From: Histomonas meleagridis
Lineage: Eukaryota; Parabasalia; Tritrichomonadida; Dientamoebidae
Direction: 5' to 3'
Assembly (NCBI GenBank): GCA_020186115.1
Contig: WSYJ01000186.1
Location: forward strand, 496,001-560,000
DNA length: 64,000 bases
Positions 39,330 to 49,288 of the stretch are shown in pieces. The notes beneath the pieces were generated by a model. That model ran no database searches, was not told where the DNA came from, and was given only the letters and a program-made list of their open reading frames with translations. Each line of letters opens with the position of its first letter. The stretch's first letter is position 1. Both the position numbers and the translations under genes were made by a program.

Positions 39330-40361
39330 ATGTGCTTTTCCTTTCGGCAGCCTTTCCAGCCAATCCAACCTAGGGTTGTGAATGATGTTGAGACTTCTCG
39401 GACTTTAAAGCTTAATCAATACCTTTTAGCTGCAAAAATTGAATCGACATCAAATGCAAAAGTATATATAGCTATTGATGTTAAAGGTTCAAAACAGTTT
39501 GCAGCAAAGGCCATAAAAATTAACCAACATATAGAATTAGGGGGCAGTACGAGTGGCTTGGAAAGAGAAATTCGATTGATGAGAGTATTAAATCATCCAA
39601 ACATAGTTAAGTTGCATGAAGTCCTTTATCGTAGCGAAATAGAAACAGCTTATTTAATAATGGACTATGCAGATTGTGGATCTTTAGCTAACGCAATTAA
39701 AACTGGAACGAATTTTACAGAGGCCCAAATCTTTACTATAGCTTATCAAATAGCTCAAGGTCTTAATTATTTACATTCCAGGGAAATTGTTCATCAAGAT
39801 ATCAAACCTTCAAATGTATTATTGTTTAAAAACGGAACAGCTAAACTTAGTGACTTTGGAATAGGCCATTCATTCCAAAGTGCTGAAATGGTGTTTGGCA
39901 CACCTGCTTATCAAGCTCCCGAATATTTCGATGAAGAATCAGAACTTGATCCTATCAAAGAAGATGTGTGGAGTTTAGGGGTTACGTTATATGAGATGTT
40001 AACACATCGCCTTCCATTTATTGGTAACTCTGCATATGAAATTGCATTTAATGCGCGTGAAAAAAAACTTGAAATTCCTCAAAATATATCACAACAACTC
40101 AAAAAACTTGTTCAAATGATGTTAGAAATTGATCCATCAAAGAGATGTACAGTTGATGAAATTATTGATTTCTTGACACCACTCGAACATAACGATTTCC
40201 CTAAGTTACCACAAATTAAGCCAAACTATAAAAACTATAAAAAGTTTACAGACGTCTCGGCCGAAATTTGTGGAGAAAATTTCTCTTTTTCAGCAGGCCA
40301 TCTTCGCTTGTCCAAAGATGGCTGCTCTCCATTGGTTCGATGTAGGAACCATTCCTATTGA
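39330..40361 (+). CDS. Serine/threonine protein kinase
   Basis: A 343-aa kinase with a domain at about residues 30-287. The ATP-anchoring Lys60 is in FAAKAIKI. The helix-C Glu is near residue 80. The catalytic loop is IVHQDIKPSNVLL (Asp157, Lys159, Asn162), so Gln replaces the usual Arg of HRD. The DFG Asp175 is in KLSDFGIG, followed by GTPAYQAPE. This pattern fits the CAMK/CaMKK-like branch, but no calmodulin-binding segment is identified. A short tail of about 55 residues follows the kinase domain. The HQD form suggests activation without a phosphorylated activation loop, an inference from RD-kinase rules. The glycine loop is weak (AKIESTSNAKVY). Confidence 0.85.
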   Translation: MCFSFRQPFQPIQPRVVNDVETSRTLKLNQYLLAAKIESTSNAKVYIAIDVKGSKQFAAKAIKINQHIELGGSTSGLEREIRLMRVLNHPNIVKLHEVLYRSEIETAYLIMDYADCGSLANAIKTGTNFTEAQIFTIAYQIAQGLNYLHSREIVHQDIKPSNVLLFKNGTAKLSDFGIGHSFQSAEMVFGTPAYQAPEYFDEESELDPIKEDVWSLGVTLYEMLTHRLPFIGNSAYEIAFNAREKKLEIPQNISQQLKKLVQMMLEIDPSKRCTVDEIIDFLTPLEHNDFPKLPQIKPNYKNYKKFTDVSAEICGENFSFSAGHLRLSKDGCSPLVRCRNHSY

Positions 40362-41110
40362 AAGGTGCTGCAGAAAGTGCACATTTGAAACCAATGAAAA
40401 TTTTATATAGTAAATTATAATTGAATTTCGTTTATTAATAAATCTTTGAAATGAGGTTCATCGTTTTCGTTATTCATAATTTGTGATTTAACATAAAGTA
40501 CGAAAAAAAAATATTTCTGAAATACATGATGTAATTTGCTGCATCAGGTCGTTCTTTTAGTCTCTGATCAGCTTTGGGCGATGTTAAAAATAAATACATA
40601 TAAGAAAAGTGTTTGTTGTGATAAGGAATTGTGGAATTGGAGAAGCACTTTAATGTTTCATCATGCGTGATTTATACATTATATGAAAGTTATTACAAAT
40701 GTGCACACATGATTAAATTATGAAATCTTTTTATGACTATAGTCACGCGATTTTTTCTTTTTTTAAATTGAGATTTTGATAGTTAAAGCGAATAAAAAGA
40801 CTTTTACTAAAGCAATCATGAAACGTTAATGATAGCATTAAACATTCTTTTGCCAAAAAAGCATGCTTTATTTAAAGAAACCTTCATCATTAAAAGAATT
40901 TTGGAAAAAATAATTTTAAAGTTCAATTAAAACAGTAAAAATTTAGAATAGCATTTCAAATATGATAAATTCCAAAAATTGATTCAAAACTTCATTCTTG
41001 AGGGAAACTTCAGATTCGAATCGCTAGAAGAACGTTACATAAAGTATTTAAAAAAAATGAAAACTTTTTCAGGCGAAACATATCGTACCATTCAGGATTT
41101 TTTGTGCTAA
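40362..41110. other. AT-rich gap, no gene seen
   Basis: AT-rich intergenic DNA between the kinase and the WD40 gene. No Myb core close to the next start, no repeat and no RNA gene recognised. Confidence 0.4.
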
Positions 41111-44071
41111 ATGAAGAATCTGCACACTCATATTTGTGTTCATAATTCTTTATCACAACTCCCAACAGATTTCGAATTTACTGTTCTTTGCAGAATTAGA
41201 GCATTTAAATATTTCTCAAAATATTTTTTTTCATCACCAAATATGATTGCAGCAGGTACAAAAGATGGTCCAATTGTACTATTTACAGACTCAACCCAAA
41301 AAATTGAACAAGTTTGTATTTTATGCTCTCATATTGATTCGGTAACTTCTATTGTTGAAATGCCAAATTTCGAACGTTTTGTTTCAGCATCAACTGATGG
41401 AACAATATGTGTTTGGTCATCTGTAGATTGTACGTGTTTATGTGAATATCCAAATATTGTACCTAAAGGAGAGATCCATTTGGAATTTAATAATGATGAA
41501 GTCAATACACTATTTGTTTGGACACTAGGTTACTCATTTATGTTATTAAATATTAATACAGGAGATATCATACAAAAATTACCAATATTTGGTATTACAG
41601 GATTTTCATTTTTGTCTCCAAAAACTTGTTCCTTCATTGAATCACCATCTATTATTTGTACTCAGATAAATTGCATTCGTTCATTTAATGAAAACTTTCA
41701 ACAAATTAAAGCAAGGCCAACAAATTTAAAACACAAATATTATATAAATCAATATGGTATAATTAAAACCACAGCAACCACATGGAGTTTAATATCTCCA
41801 ACACAATTCTTTGAAATGACAAATTATGAGCTCCAAAATCTTCGAAAAAATGACTTCATATCTGATGTAAAGTGGTCAAATCCCACATCGTTCTGCATTG
41901 GCACTTTTATGGGGACCTTTAACGTCTTTTCGTTCAATCCCCTCACATCACAAGACACTAATGTTGAATTTAAAAATGTTTTTTCTTTAAAAATTAGAGG
42001 CTCAAATTATATTCGAGCATTTTCATTTTATGATAGTAAAATTATTTATTCACCTAAACATTCAATTGTTGAATGTCAAACATTTCTCGAACCAGGTAAT
42101 AAAGCAACATCAACATATACAAAGCAACAAAAAATATTTCATTCGCCTAATGATAAATATTTGGGAATTCTATTTGAAGCCGAAAATAATAATTTTTCTA
42201 TAATTGATTTAGAAAATAACAAAAAAAATACATTTCAATCAGAATCAAAAATCACATCAATGACAACACGAAAGCTTAATGATAATAAAATTAATCAAAT
42301 TATCATTGGATGTGAAGATGGAACTATTTCGTTTTATGCGGAAAATATGGAAAACCCATATAAAACAATTGTTGTTCTTCCTTCTCCTATTATTGGATTT
42401 GCTCATGTTCCATTTATTTATAATGGCCGTCAACTAATGTTAGCGATTGGAAGAGATGGTTCTCTTTCATTAATTAAACATAATGATGTTTTAGTGCAAC
42501 TTGCAAATTCTGAATTTCCAATTACTAATATTTATTTTCATGAGTCTCTTCGTTTAATAACAATAAAACGGATTGACGGCCTTTTTATTGTATATGAATT
42601 TAATAGTACTCAACCTGTTTATAGAACAACACAGCTTCCAATTGGCTCAAAACTTATTTGGTCATTAAATGAAACAAAAATTGGACCCGATCCCATTTCA
42701 CTTAACATTTCCTGTTTCAGAAGCATTCAAATTCCGTTTATTTCATTTAACATGTCTTCTTTTGAAAGCATTGAATCAAATGTTATTGAAGAAGTTGTGG
42801 AACAACTTTTTGAAGTTCCTGTTAAACATAAAAATCAAACGCACCAAAAAACTACATCTGTTATAACTCGTTTTCATGAACGAAGTAATGATAAGAAACA
42901 TTCAAGTAGTATAATTTCTATGAAAGCAATTGAGGATATATTAAGTGAAGGATTTTTATCATTTGTTTTTCTTGGCATAAATCAACATCCAACATTTTTT
43001 TATCCTAATTTCTTTGTTAATTATTCTGCAACAAGTTATGCGTCACCTCTCATTGCGACGTTTCATTATTTATCTCGTTCGCTTTTTATTAGTTCTGTTA
43101 ATACTGAAAAACGTTTTGAATTTCTTCCATTTTTATGTGAATATATATTTTCACCTGGTAAAATATCATATTCAGCATCACGTGAATGTGAAAACATAAT
43201 CCAAACAATTCCGTCATCAATTGCTGAGACAATTGTTTCTAATATTAATTTGGAATCACAAAACATTGAGCCGAATAATATGTTTCTGTTGTCGATGATA
43301 TCATTAAAACATAATTCACTTTTCACAATTAATTTCCTACAAAAAATTTATAAATTTCTTTTGGAATATACAAGTAATGAAAATGAAATTGCTTGTCTTG
43401 CAATAACAATTATAATTCAAGGAATTTCGATTTGGTCTGAAGTTATTCATTCGAAAGTTAAAGTGTTTTCTGATTTAATAAAATGTTTCGCTGGAAAAGA
43501 AAGAACTGAATCTGTTGAAGCAATTTTCTTAAAATTAGCTGCTTCACAGATTGAAACTTACTATGAGGCTACGTATGACTTAATAGTAAAAGCACATTCA
43601 GAAAATGAAATTCGTGAAATTTTAGCGCTTTCAACTAAAATCGCAATAGAAAATCCTTTAGTTAAAAGTGGATTAAATACAATTTTAATGATAAAATTGG
43701 CTGACATTAAGGCAAACTTAATAACATTCATTAACGATGAATTAGAAATGCATTCATTATTGTTCCCTTTCGTAACGAAAAAAAATGATTTCATTGCAAT
43801 TGGTTTGGAAAATGGTTCTGTAAAAGTTTTTAAAAAATTTAAGCAGACATGTGATGTGAAATTGTTCAACACAACGATAACAACGGTTTCTATCGGACCT
43901 GGAGCAAAGTTTTGCACAGCTTTATCTGTTGTTGATAAAAAGGCAAAAGTGTTTGCTCTTTCGGGAAGGAATAAAGTTGTTGGTGAAATAGAATTGGCTG
44001 AGGAAGGTAAAAATTATGGGATTTATTGGGAAGGGCAAAAGCATTGTTATTGTACAGTGCTTCAGGAATAA
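41111..44071 (+). CDS. WD40/helical-repeat protein, WDR7-like
   Basis: A 986-aa protein with N-terminal WD40 repeats (GTKDGPIVLFTDS, then SHIDSVTSIVEMPNFERFVSAS and DGTICVWSS). A second set lies in the middle (IIGCEDGTISFYAEN, AIGRDGSLSLI). A helical region spans about 600-880. C-terminal WD-like blades follow (DFIAIGLENGSVKVFKKF ... VDKKAKVFALSG). This arrangement matches WDR7/rabconnectin-3 beta, which regulates V-ATPase assembly on endosomes. Another double-propeller trafficking protein is possible. The stop reads TAAAT. The ATG at 41111 is the first in frame. It is intact and stands between two AT-rich gaps. Confidence 0.6.
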   Translation: MKNLHTHICVHNSLSQLPTDFEFTVLCRIRAFKYFSKYFFSSPNMIAAGTKDGPIVLFTDSTQKIEQVCILCSHIDSVTSIVEMPNFERFVSASTDGTICVWSSVDCTCLCEYPNIVPKGEIHLEFNNDEVNTLFVWTLGYSFMLLNINTGDIIQKLPIFGITGFSFLSPKTCSFIESPSIICTQINCIRSFNENFQQIKARPTNLKHKYYINQYGIIKTTATTWSLISPTQFFEMTNYELQNLRKNDFISDVKWSNPTSFCIGTFMGTFNVFSFNPLTSQDTNVEFKNVFSLKIRGSNYIRAFSFYDSKIIYSPKHSIVECQTFLEPGNKATSTYTKQQKIFHSPNDKYLGILFEAENNNFSIIDLENNKKNTFQSESKITSMTTRKLNDNKINQIIIGCEDGTISFYAENMENPYKTIVVLPSPIIGFAHVPFIYNGRQLMLAIGRDGSLSLIKHNDVLVQLANSEFPITNIYFHESLRLITIKRIDGLFIVYEFNSTQPVYRTTQLPIGSKLIWSLNETKIGPDPISLNISCFRSIQIPFISFNMSSFESIESNVIEEVVEQLFEVPVKHKNQTHQKTTSVITRFHERSNDKKHSSSIISMKAIEDILSEGFLSFVFLGINQHPTFFYPNFFVNYSATSYASPLIATFHYLSRSLFISSVNTEKRFEFLPFLCEYIFSPGKISYSASRECENIIQTIPSSIAETIVSNINLESQNIEPNNMFLLSMISLKHNSLFTINFLQKIYKFLLEYTSNENEIACLAITIIIQGISIWSEVIHSKVKVFSDLIKCFAGKERTESVEAIFLKLAASQIETYYEATYDLIVKAHSENEIREILALSTKIAIENPLVKSGLNTILMIKLADIKANLITFINDELEMHSLLFPFVTKKNDFIAIGLENGSVKVFKKFKQTCDVKLFNTTITTVSIGPGAKFCTALSVVDKKAKVFALSGRNKVVGEIELAEEGKNYGIYWEGQKHCYCTVLQE

Positions 44072-44880
44072 ATGTTTAGTATTAGTTTTAATGTGTTCAA
44101 ATTTTCCATTTCTTTTTTATTTTTTTACATGTTAATTTTAATCACGAAAATTATTTTAATCTAGTGTATCTTTTAAATTGTACCTGCATTTAATTAAGAA
44201 TTCTTTGAAAAATGTGTTGTGAACAAGAGAGGAGTTTTAGAAAAAACTTGAATTAATTTGGAATGAGAACCGCCTTTTTGAAGGAATAAAATAAAAATAT
44301 ATTATTCCACAACTTACTTAATTCTGTAGCCTAATATATGGAAATAGTTTTATTTAGTATAAATATATTTCCTGAATGATGGTCTAATTTTGCTGTAATA
44401 AATAAAGTTATCATAATCATTAGTTTCAAATTTTTATGTGTATGATTTGAAGTATATGCATATCTTTCACCTATTAAAATATATTGAAATCTTTTTAACA
44501 TATCAATAAAAAGAGCAAATCATAATGTAGCATGTCAATAACTCAATCTGCATTGATAATATGTATATTAATTCCATGTTAAAATTGTAAAGTTAAAATG
44601 AAATTGCTGATATTGTGCATAGTTATTCCCAGGAAAATATTCTGCATTTAAAAATCTATTTCAAATTTTTAAACTTATTTGCTATAAAATTTATTGAATA
44701 AATTAAGGATGCAATAAGATTTCATTATTATAAATCTGAGTGCTGTTGCAGTTTGATTCCTCAGTTTACTTTGTTTGATGGGCTCCTTCCTCATCTTTTT
44801 ATGTAAAACAAATAATTCACAATAAGCAATGATTAACAAAAACAGAAAAAATATTTTATTACATATCAATATATTATTAC
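44072..44880. other. AT-rich gap, no gene seen
   Basis: Very AT-rich sequence between the WDR7-like gene and the BspA fragments. Nothing recognised. Confidence 0.4.
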
Positions 44881-45190
44881 TCAAATCCATTGGTCCTCAT
44901 CTTCTGTTATCAATTTATTAAATTCATTGGCCACTTCTTCGTGATTTCCTCCCGTAGTTGATGACGTATTATTATTTTGATTCGACAACGACTTTTTTTC
45001 TGTTGTTTGTTTCTTATTTCTCTTCAACATAATATTACGATTCCGACAATTATCAAAACTATCACAATAGAGCCGCATATAATACCAATTAACAATTCAT
45101 TTGATTTCGAATTATCTTTTGGTGTAACATCAGTTACAACTAATGTATGAAAGTCATAATAATAACTATAATACGAATAATAATTTTTTA
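44881..45190 (-). pseudogene. Orphan C-terminus of a BspA-like surface protein
   Basis: On the minus strand the sequence reads a short stalk (VTDVTPKDNSKSNELL), one membrane helix (IGIICGSIVIVLIIVGIVIL), then after a frameshift a cytoplasmic tail (RRNKKQTTEKKSLSNQNNNT ... EDEDQWI). This is the standard ending of trichomonad type I surface proteins. No leucine-rich repeats or signal peptide are left, so it is a 3' remnant. It lies head-to-tail next to another BspA-like fragment on the same strand. Confidence 0.65.
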
Positions 45191-45257
45191 ACATTAAATC
45201 ATATTTTATAGGTCATTAATAATTAATCATTAACGAAAATTTATTGAACAATGAAAT

Positions 45258-46805
45258 TTATACTTTTACAAATGTTTCTTCTTTAAAATCATTTGCAAAT
45301 GGATCATCTTCGACATAGTTTGTACTAAATACAGACTCAAAATTGTTTATTGAACTTCCTTCCTCATATTGTTTTGACTCTTTATTTTCGTATTCACTTT
45401 CATCTCCTGAACTAATCGTTTTATTATTTTTATTGTGGCGAATTACATAAACAATAACAATAACAATTACTATTAAAATTAAAATACAAACTACGATAAC
45501 AATTATCATATTTGTATTCATATTATTGTTATTTTGTTCCTTTAATGGATTAATTAATGTAAAGAAATTTGAATAAAAATTATAAATTGTTGAATAGTAT
45601 ATAACAGTATAATTATAATAAATTATATTGGTATAAATATAAGTTGCCTTTGAATTAATTATATAAAATGTAATAGTGCTAAAATAAAATGTTTTTTGAA
45701 TAATTGTTTCTGTAATTGAATATGAGCTATAATAAATAATTGAATTTGTTAATATTAAACCAAATGGAAAAGAATTCGTAAATGTATTAGAATTCGTAAA
45801 TGCATATGAGTTAGTAAATGAATTCGAACTTGTAAATGTATTTGATTGTGTAAATGAATTCGAAAGTGTGAATGGAATGGACTGAGTGAAAGTGAGTGTT
45901 GGCGGAAGACATTCATCAAGAATTGTTCCCTTAACAACAGCTAAATTACCAAATTTGGTACCATTATATGATTCCAGTGTCATAACATATTGAGCTTTAA
46001 TACCAAAAAAACCCATTCTAATAAATGGTTCTTTTTCCCCTAAAAAATAAATACATTGAAGATTGTTACAAAATTCAAAAGCAAGATGATAAATTGCCTT
46101 AACGCTTCTTCCGATTATGATCGATTCTAATTGCGAACAAAAAGAAAAAGTAGAGATTTCAATATTACTAACTTGGTCAGGAATTGTAAAATTTAATAAT
46201 GAAGTACAATAACCAAATGCACGAGAGTCAATGGATGTAACAGAGACAGGTATTATTATATATCTCAATGAAGTACATGAGCTAAAAGCACCAGAACCAA
46301 TGGAATTAACGGAGTTCGGAATTATCACATTTTTTAATGAAGTGCAAGAACTAAATGCACTTGAACCAATAGAAGTTAATTGAGGTGGGATTAAAATATT
46401 TATTAAATTTGTACATGAAATAAATGCAGATGATTCAATTGATTTTACCGATATTAAAATATTAAGTGTTTCAATTGAATTTCCTGGTGGAAAGCATACG
46501 ATTGAAGTAACTTCCTTATTATAAACAATTCCGTCATTTTCATAATTAGAATATTTTAGGTTTTCATCAGAAACATTAATAAACACAAGATTTTTGCAGT
46601 TTAAAAAGGCTCCGGCTCCAATTGATGTTACTGAGTATGGAATCGTGATATTTTCTAATGAAGAACAGGAAGAAAATGCTTCAAACCCAATTGATGTTAC
46701 TGAGCTTGGAATTGTGATATTTTCCAATAAAGAACAGGAAGAAAATGCTTCATCCCCAACAGAAATAACTGTATTAGGAATTGTGAAATTTGTAAATGAT
46801 GAGCA
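45258..46805 (-). pseudogene. BspA-like leucine-rich repeat surface protein, 5'-truncated
   Basis: The open frame has about ten TpLRR-type repeats (ENITIPSSVTSIGFEAFSSC form) over the first 240 residues. Next comes a low-complexity stalk of SNTFTN-like units. A membrane helix (MIIVIVVCILILIVIVIVIVYVI) and a 60-residue acidic tail ending DDPFANDFKEETFVKV complete it. BspA-like proteins are surface antigens thought to help trichomonads adhere. The frame begins right after a stop at 46806-46808, with no ATG before the repeats and no signal peptide. The upstream DNA does not continue the repeats. It is therefore most likely a truncated copy, though the rest is undamaged. Confidence 0.8.
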
Positions 46806-46888
46806 TTACAGATTTTTTGGAACAAAGCATTACAATCGTACTTACAGATTGCATTGTTTTTATAACAGTTATCAAACATATATTTTAT

Positions 46889-47138
46889 TTACCATAATGG
46901 GCACCATCTACTTTTGTGCTTAACATAATTCATTGGGTCCTTATCTAAAGATCTTAGATTAGCCACATGTTCCTTCACTGATGCTTCTTCCAATGCTAAA
47001 GAATTATCTCCCCATTTTACCATACATGTTACATTTTATTCTATTCAACAAATTCTTATCTCTTGTGGTTGTTATTTCATCTTTATCATAACCTTGTAAA
47101 GGATCACATAAAAACAAAGACAATTGAGCTGAAGTCAT
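46889..47138 (-). pseudogene. Coding relic, unrecognised
   Basis: On the minus strand an ATG at 47138 starts MTSAQLSLFLCDPLQGYDKD, which runs to NLLNRIKCN. After a one-base shift it continues as MVKWGDNSLALEEASVKEHV, then ANLRSLDKDPMNYVKHKSRW and a stop at 46889-46891. The combined residues look like ordinary protein. I do not recognise the family. It lies directly upstream of the truncated BspA frame and may mark the insertion that removed its 5' end. Confidence 0.45.
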
Positions 47139-47635
47139 GTCATTATTATCTTAAGACCGTCACTACATTTTGAGAGAAGATAATGCTTAAGTTTCAAGTG
47201 ATTTTCCAAGTATATGATCATATCATAACTTGGGATACGAAGAAGAATTTTTAACGAATTCCACATTGGTTTAAAATCCCCGTTTCATAAATTCATAACA
47301 TTAATTAATTTGTTTTACATAATTAAAAATATGATCGAAAGGACATTGTAGGACAAAAGTTCTTTCATACTAATTTTCATAAAGCTTTTGATTTTATTCA
47401 TTGTGATCTTCACATATAGAATGTTATGTATATTGTTGATTTTTAACATCTAAATCAACTATTTTAGAATGTACATGTTCGAGTTTTTTTATAAGTTTGA
47501 GAATGTTTTGAATCATTTTTTAAGAGATTTTAATGAATTTCTTTTTAAATTTTAATGAAGACTTCGCTTTGATAAAACTGCCAAAGTAATCATTGGCGAA
47601 CGTTAATATCGTTTACACCAAAATCCAGGCAAGGA
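47139..47635. promoter_or_regulatory. Gap and promoter of the Kelch gene
   Basis: AT-rich, with GAACGTTAATATCG at 47598-47611, about 30 bases before the Kelch ATG. Nothing else is recognised. Confidence 0.4.
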
Positions 47636-48790
47636 ATGGGGAATGACTTGAGTTCTCCAAATATAGAGCAAAATTTCTCTGATGTTTTCATACCAATGGG
47701 TGGTGTTCGTCTTGATAACGAAAAATCGAACGGAGCATACAAGTTAACTATCCCAATTCCTAGAATTCGAAAAAATTATATCGCTAAAACTGCCTTTGCT
47801 GGTGTTTGGTCACTTGAACAAACTGAGTCTGTTTCAGTTCCACCTCCACGCACAGGTCAATTCTCTTATCATTATAAAAATAAGAATTGGGCAATCACTG
47901 GATTTGGAATTGATAGCAATGCAAACTACTACAACGACATATGGATTCTTGATATCGAATCACACCAATGGACCCAACTCAATACATTTGGCGAAATAAT
48001 ATCACCTCGTTCTGGTTCTCTTGTCACTATTTATGAGGACATCTTATATATATTCGGTGGCGAATCCATGTCCACCTTTTATAATGACTTCTATGCAGTT
48101 AATCTCCTAAATGGCCAAACCATCAAAATTATTTCAAATGTAATGCCTACTCCAAGGTGCTCTGGTATATTCGGTTCTTATGATGGGCAACTTTTCCTTT
48201 GGGGTGGTTTTAATGGAATTTGGCCATCAGAATTATGTGTATATGACATCGCATCCAATCAATGGAATATCATTCCACAAGAGATTGGCGGACGCTCAAA
48301 TGTTGCCTACGAAATTGTAGACAATTTCATTTATGGTTATGGCTCATCTAAAACAGGCGGTTTATTAATCATTGATATGTGTGACAAAACTGTATCTATA
48401 CATCCCACAACTGGTCCAGAGCCATTTCCATCCATCACAGATGGCGCTCTTGTTCATTTTGATGAATATCTAATGTTCATTGGTGGAAAAGCGCCTTCAC
48501 ACACAATGTTTATATATGGGTTAAACTTAAAAAGGTTCCGTTGGTTCGTTTTTCACGTTCTACCTGATGGAACATCGGTTTCGGCTGCAGACGGCACCAT
48601 AAACGAACTCGGGATGTTCACTTTGCCAAGGATGTATTCAATGGGGGCCGTTTACGACAACAGGAAAAGAGAAATCTTAACGTTCATGGGACACCCCGCA
48701 TATGACCGTTTAACGCTATCTGTTGTGAATGTTGCTGAGGCTTTGGGATTTTTGCATCTAAGAAGAGATATGTATGAAATTATACAATAA
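47636..48790 (+). CDS. Kelch-repeat protein
   Basis: A 384-aa protein with at least five Kelch-type repeats, predicted to fold as a beta-propeller for protein binding. Recognisable blades include YYNDIWILDIESHQWTQLNT, SPRSGSLVTIYEDILYIFGG, TFYNDFYAVNLLNGQTI, PTPRCSGIFGSYDGQLFLWG and SELCVYDIASNQWNII. Each has the family's double-Gly and spaced Tyr/Trp. The first 60 residues and the last 40 are not repeats. There is no BTB, F-box or membrane segment. The start MGNDLSS has a Gly at position 2, so N-myristoylation is possible. An AACGTTAA element lies 30 bases upstream. Confidence 0.8.
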   Translation: MGNDLSSPNIEQNFSDVFIPMGGVRLDNEKSNGAYKLTIPIPRIRKNYIAKTAFAGVWSLEQTESVSVPPPRTGQFSYHYKNKNWAITGFGIDSNANYYNDIWILDIESHQWTQLNTFGEIISPRSGSLVTIYEDILYIFGGESMSTFYNDFYAVNLLNGQTIKIISNVMPTPRCSGIFGSYDGQLFLWGGFNGIWPSELCVYDIASNQWNIIPQEIGGRSNVAYEIVDNFIYGYGSSKTGGLLIIDMCDKTVSIHPTTGPEPFPSITDGALVHFDEYLMFIGGKAPSHTMFIYGLNLKRFRWFVFHVLPDGTSVSAADGTINELGMFTLPRMYSMGAVYDNRKREILTFMGHPAYDRLTLSVVNVAEALGFLHLRRDMYEIIQ

Positions 48791-49288
48791 TATAAGAAAA
48801 TAATCTTTTTTATATATGAATCTTTTTGGTTTTGAAAAAAATAATAAAGAATCTGTCTTTTATATATATATTTTTATCATGTTCTTTGTGGCACTAATGA
48901 TGGAATTTACACATATAAATAAAATGTTTAATTTAAAAGAACATTTTTTTAAGATAATTAAAAAAAGCTGATTCTTAATCAAAAGCGATTTTGAATTTAT
49001 ATCTTGGGTATTAGACCAGATATCAATAAAATTTCGAAATATAAATATCTCGATAAATAAAAAATATTTTATTCAAGTGATAGTTCAAAATATATTTATT
49101 ACATCTAATTTCAAAATCCATTTTCAATAATTTGGCATATCAATTTTTTTAGAAATATTACTGAGATTAATTTTGCTCGTTCAATTTGTTCATTGTTATA
49201 TGTAAAATCCTCTAATAAATATTTTTAATGATATTTCTGTTTTTTAATATCGGTTATTTAGAACGATAGCTTTGGTAGACTCTTAAAA
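48791..49288. other. AT-rich gap, no gene seen
   Basis: AT-rich intergenic DNA before the fourth ankyrin copy. AGAACGATAGC near 49260 is the only promoter-like core. Confidence 0.4.
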
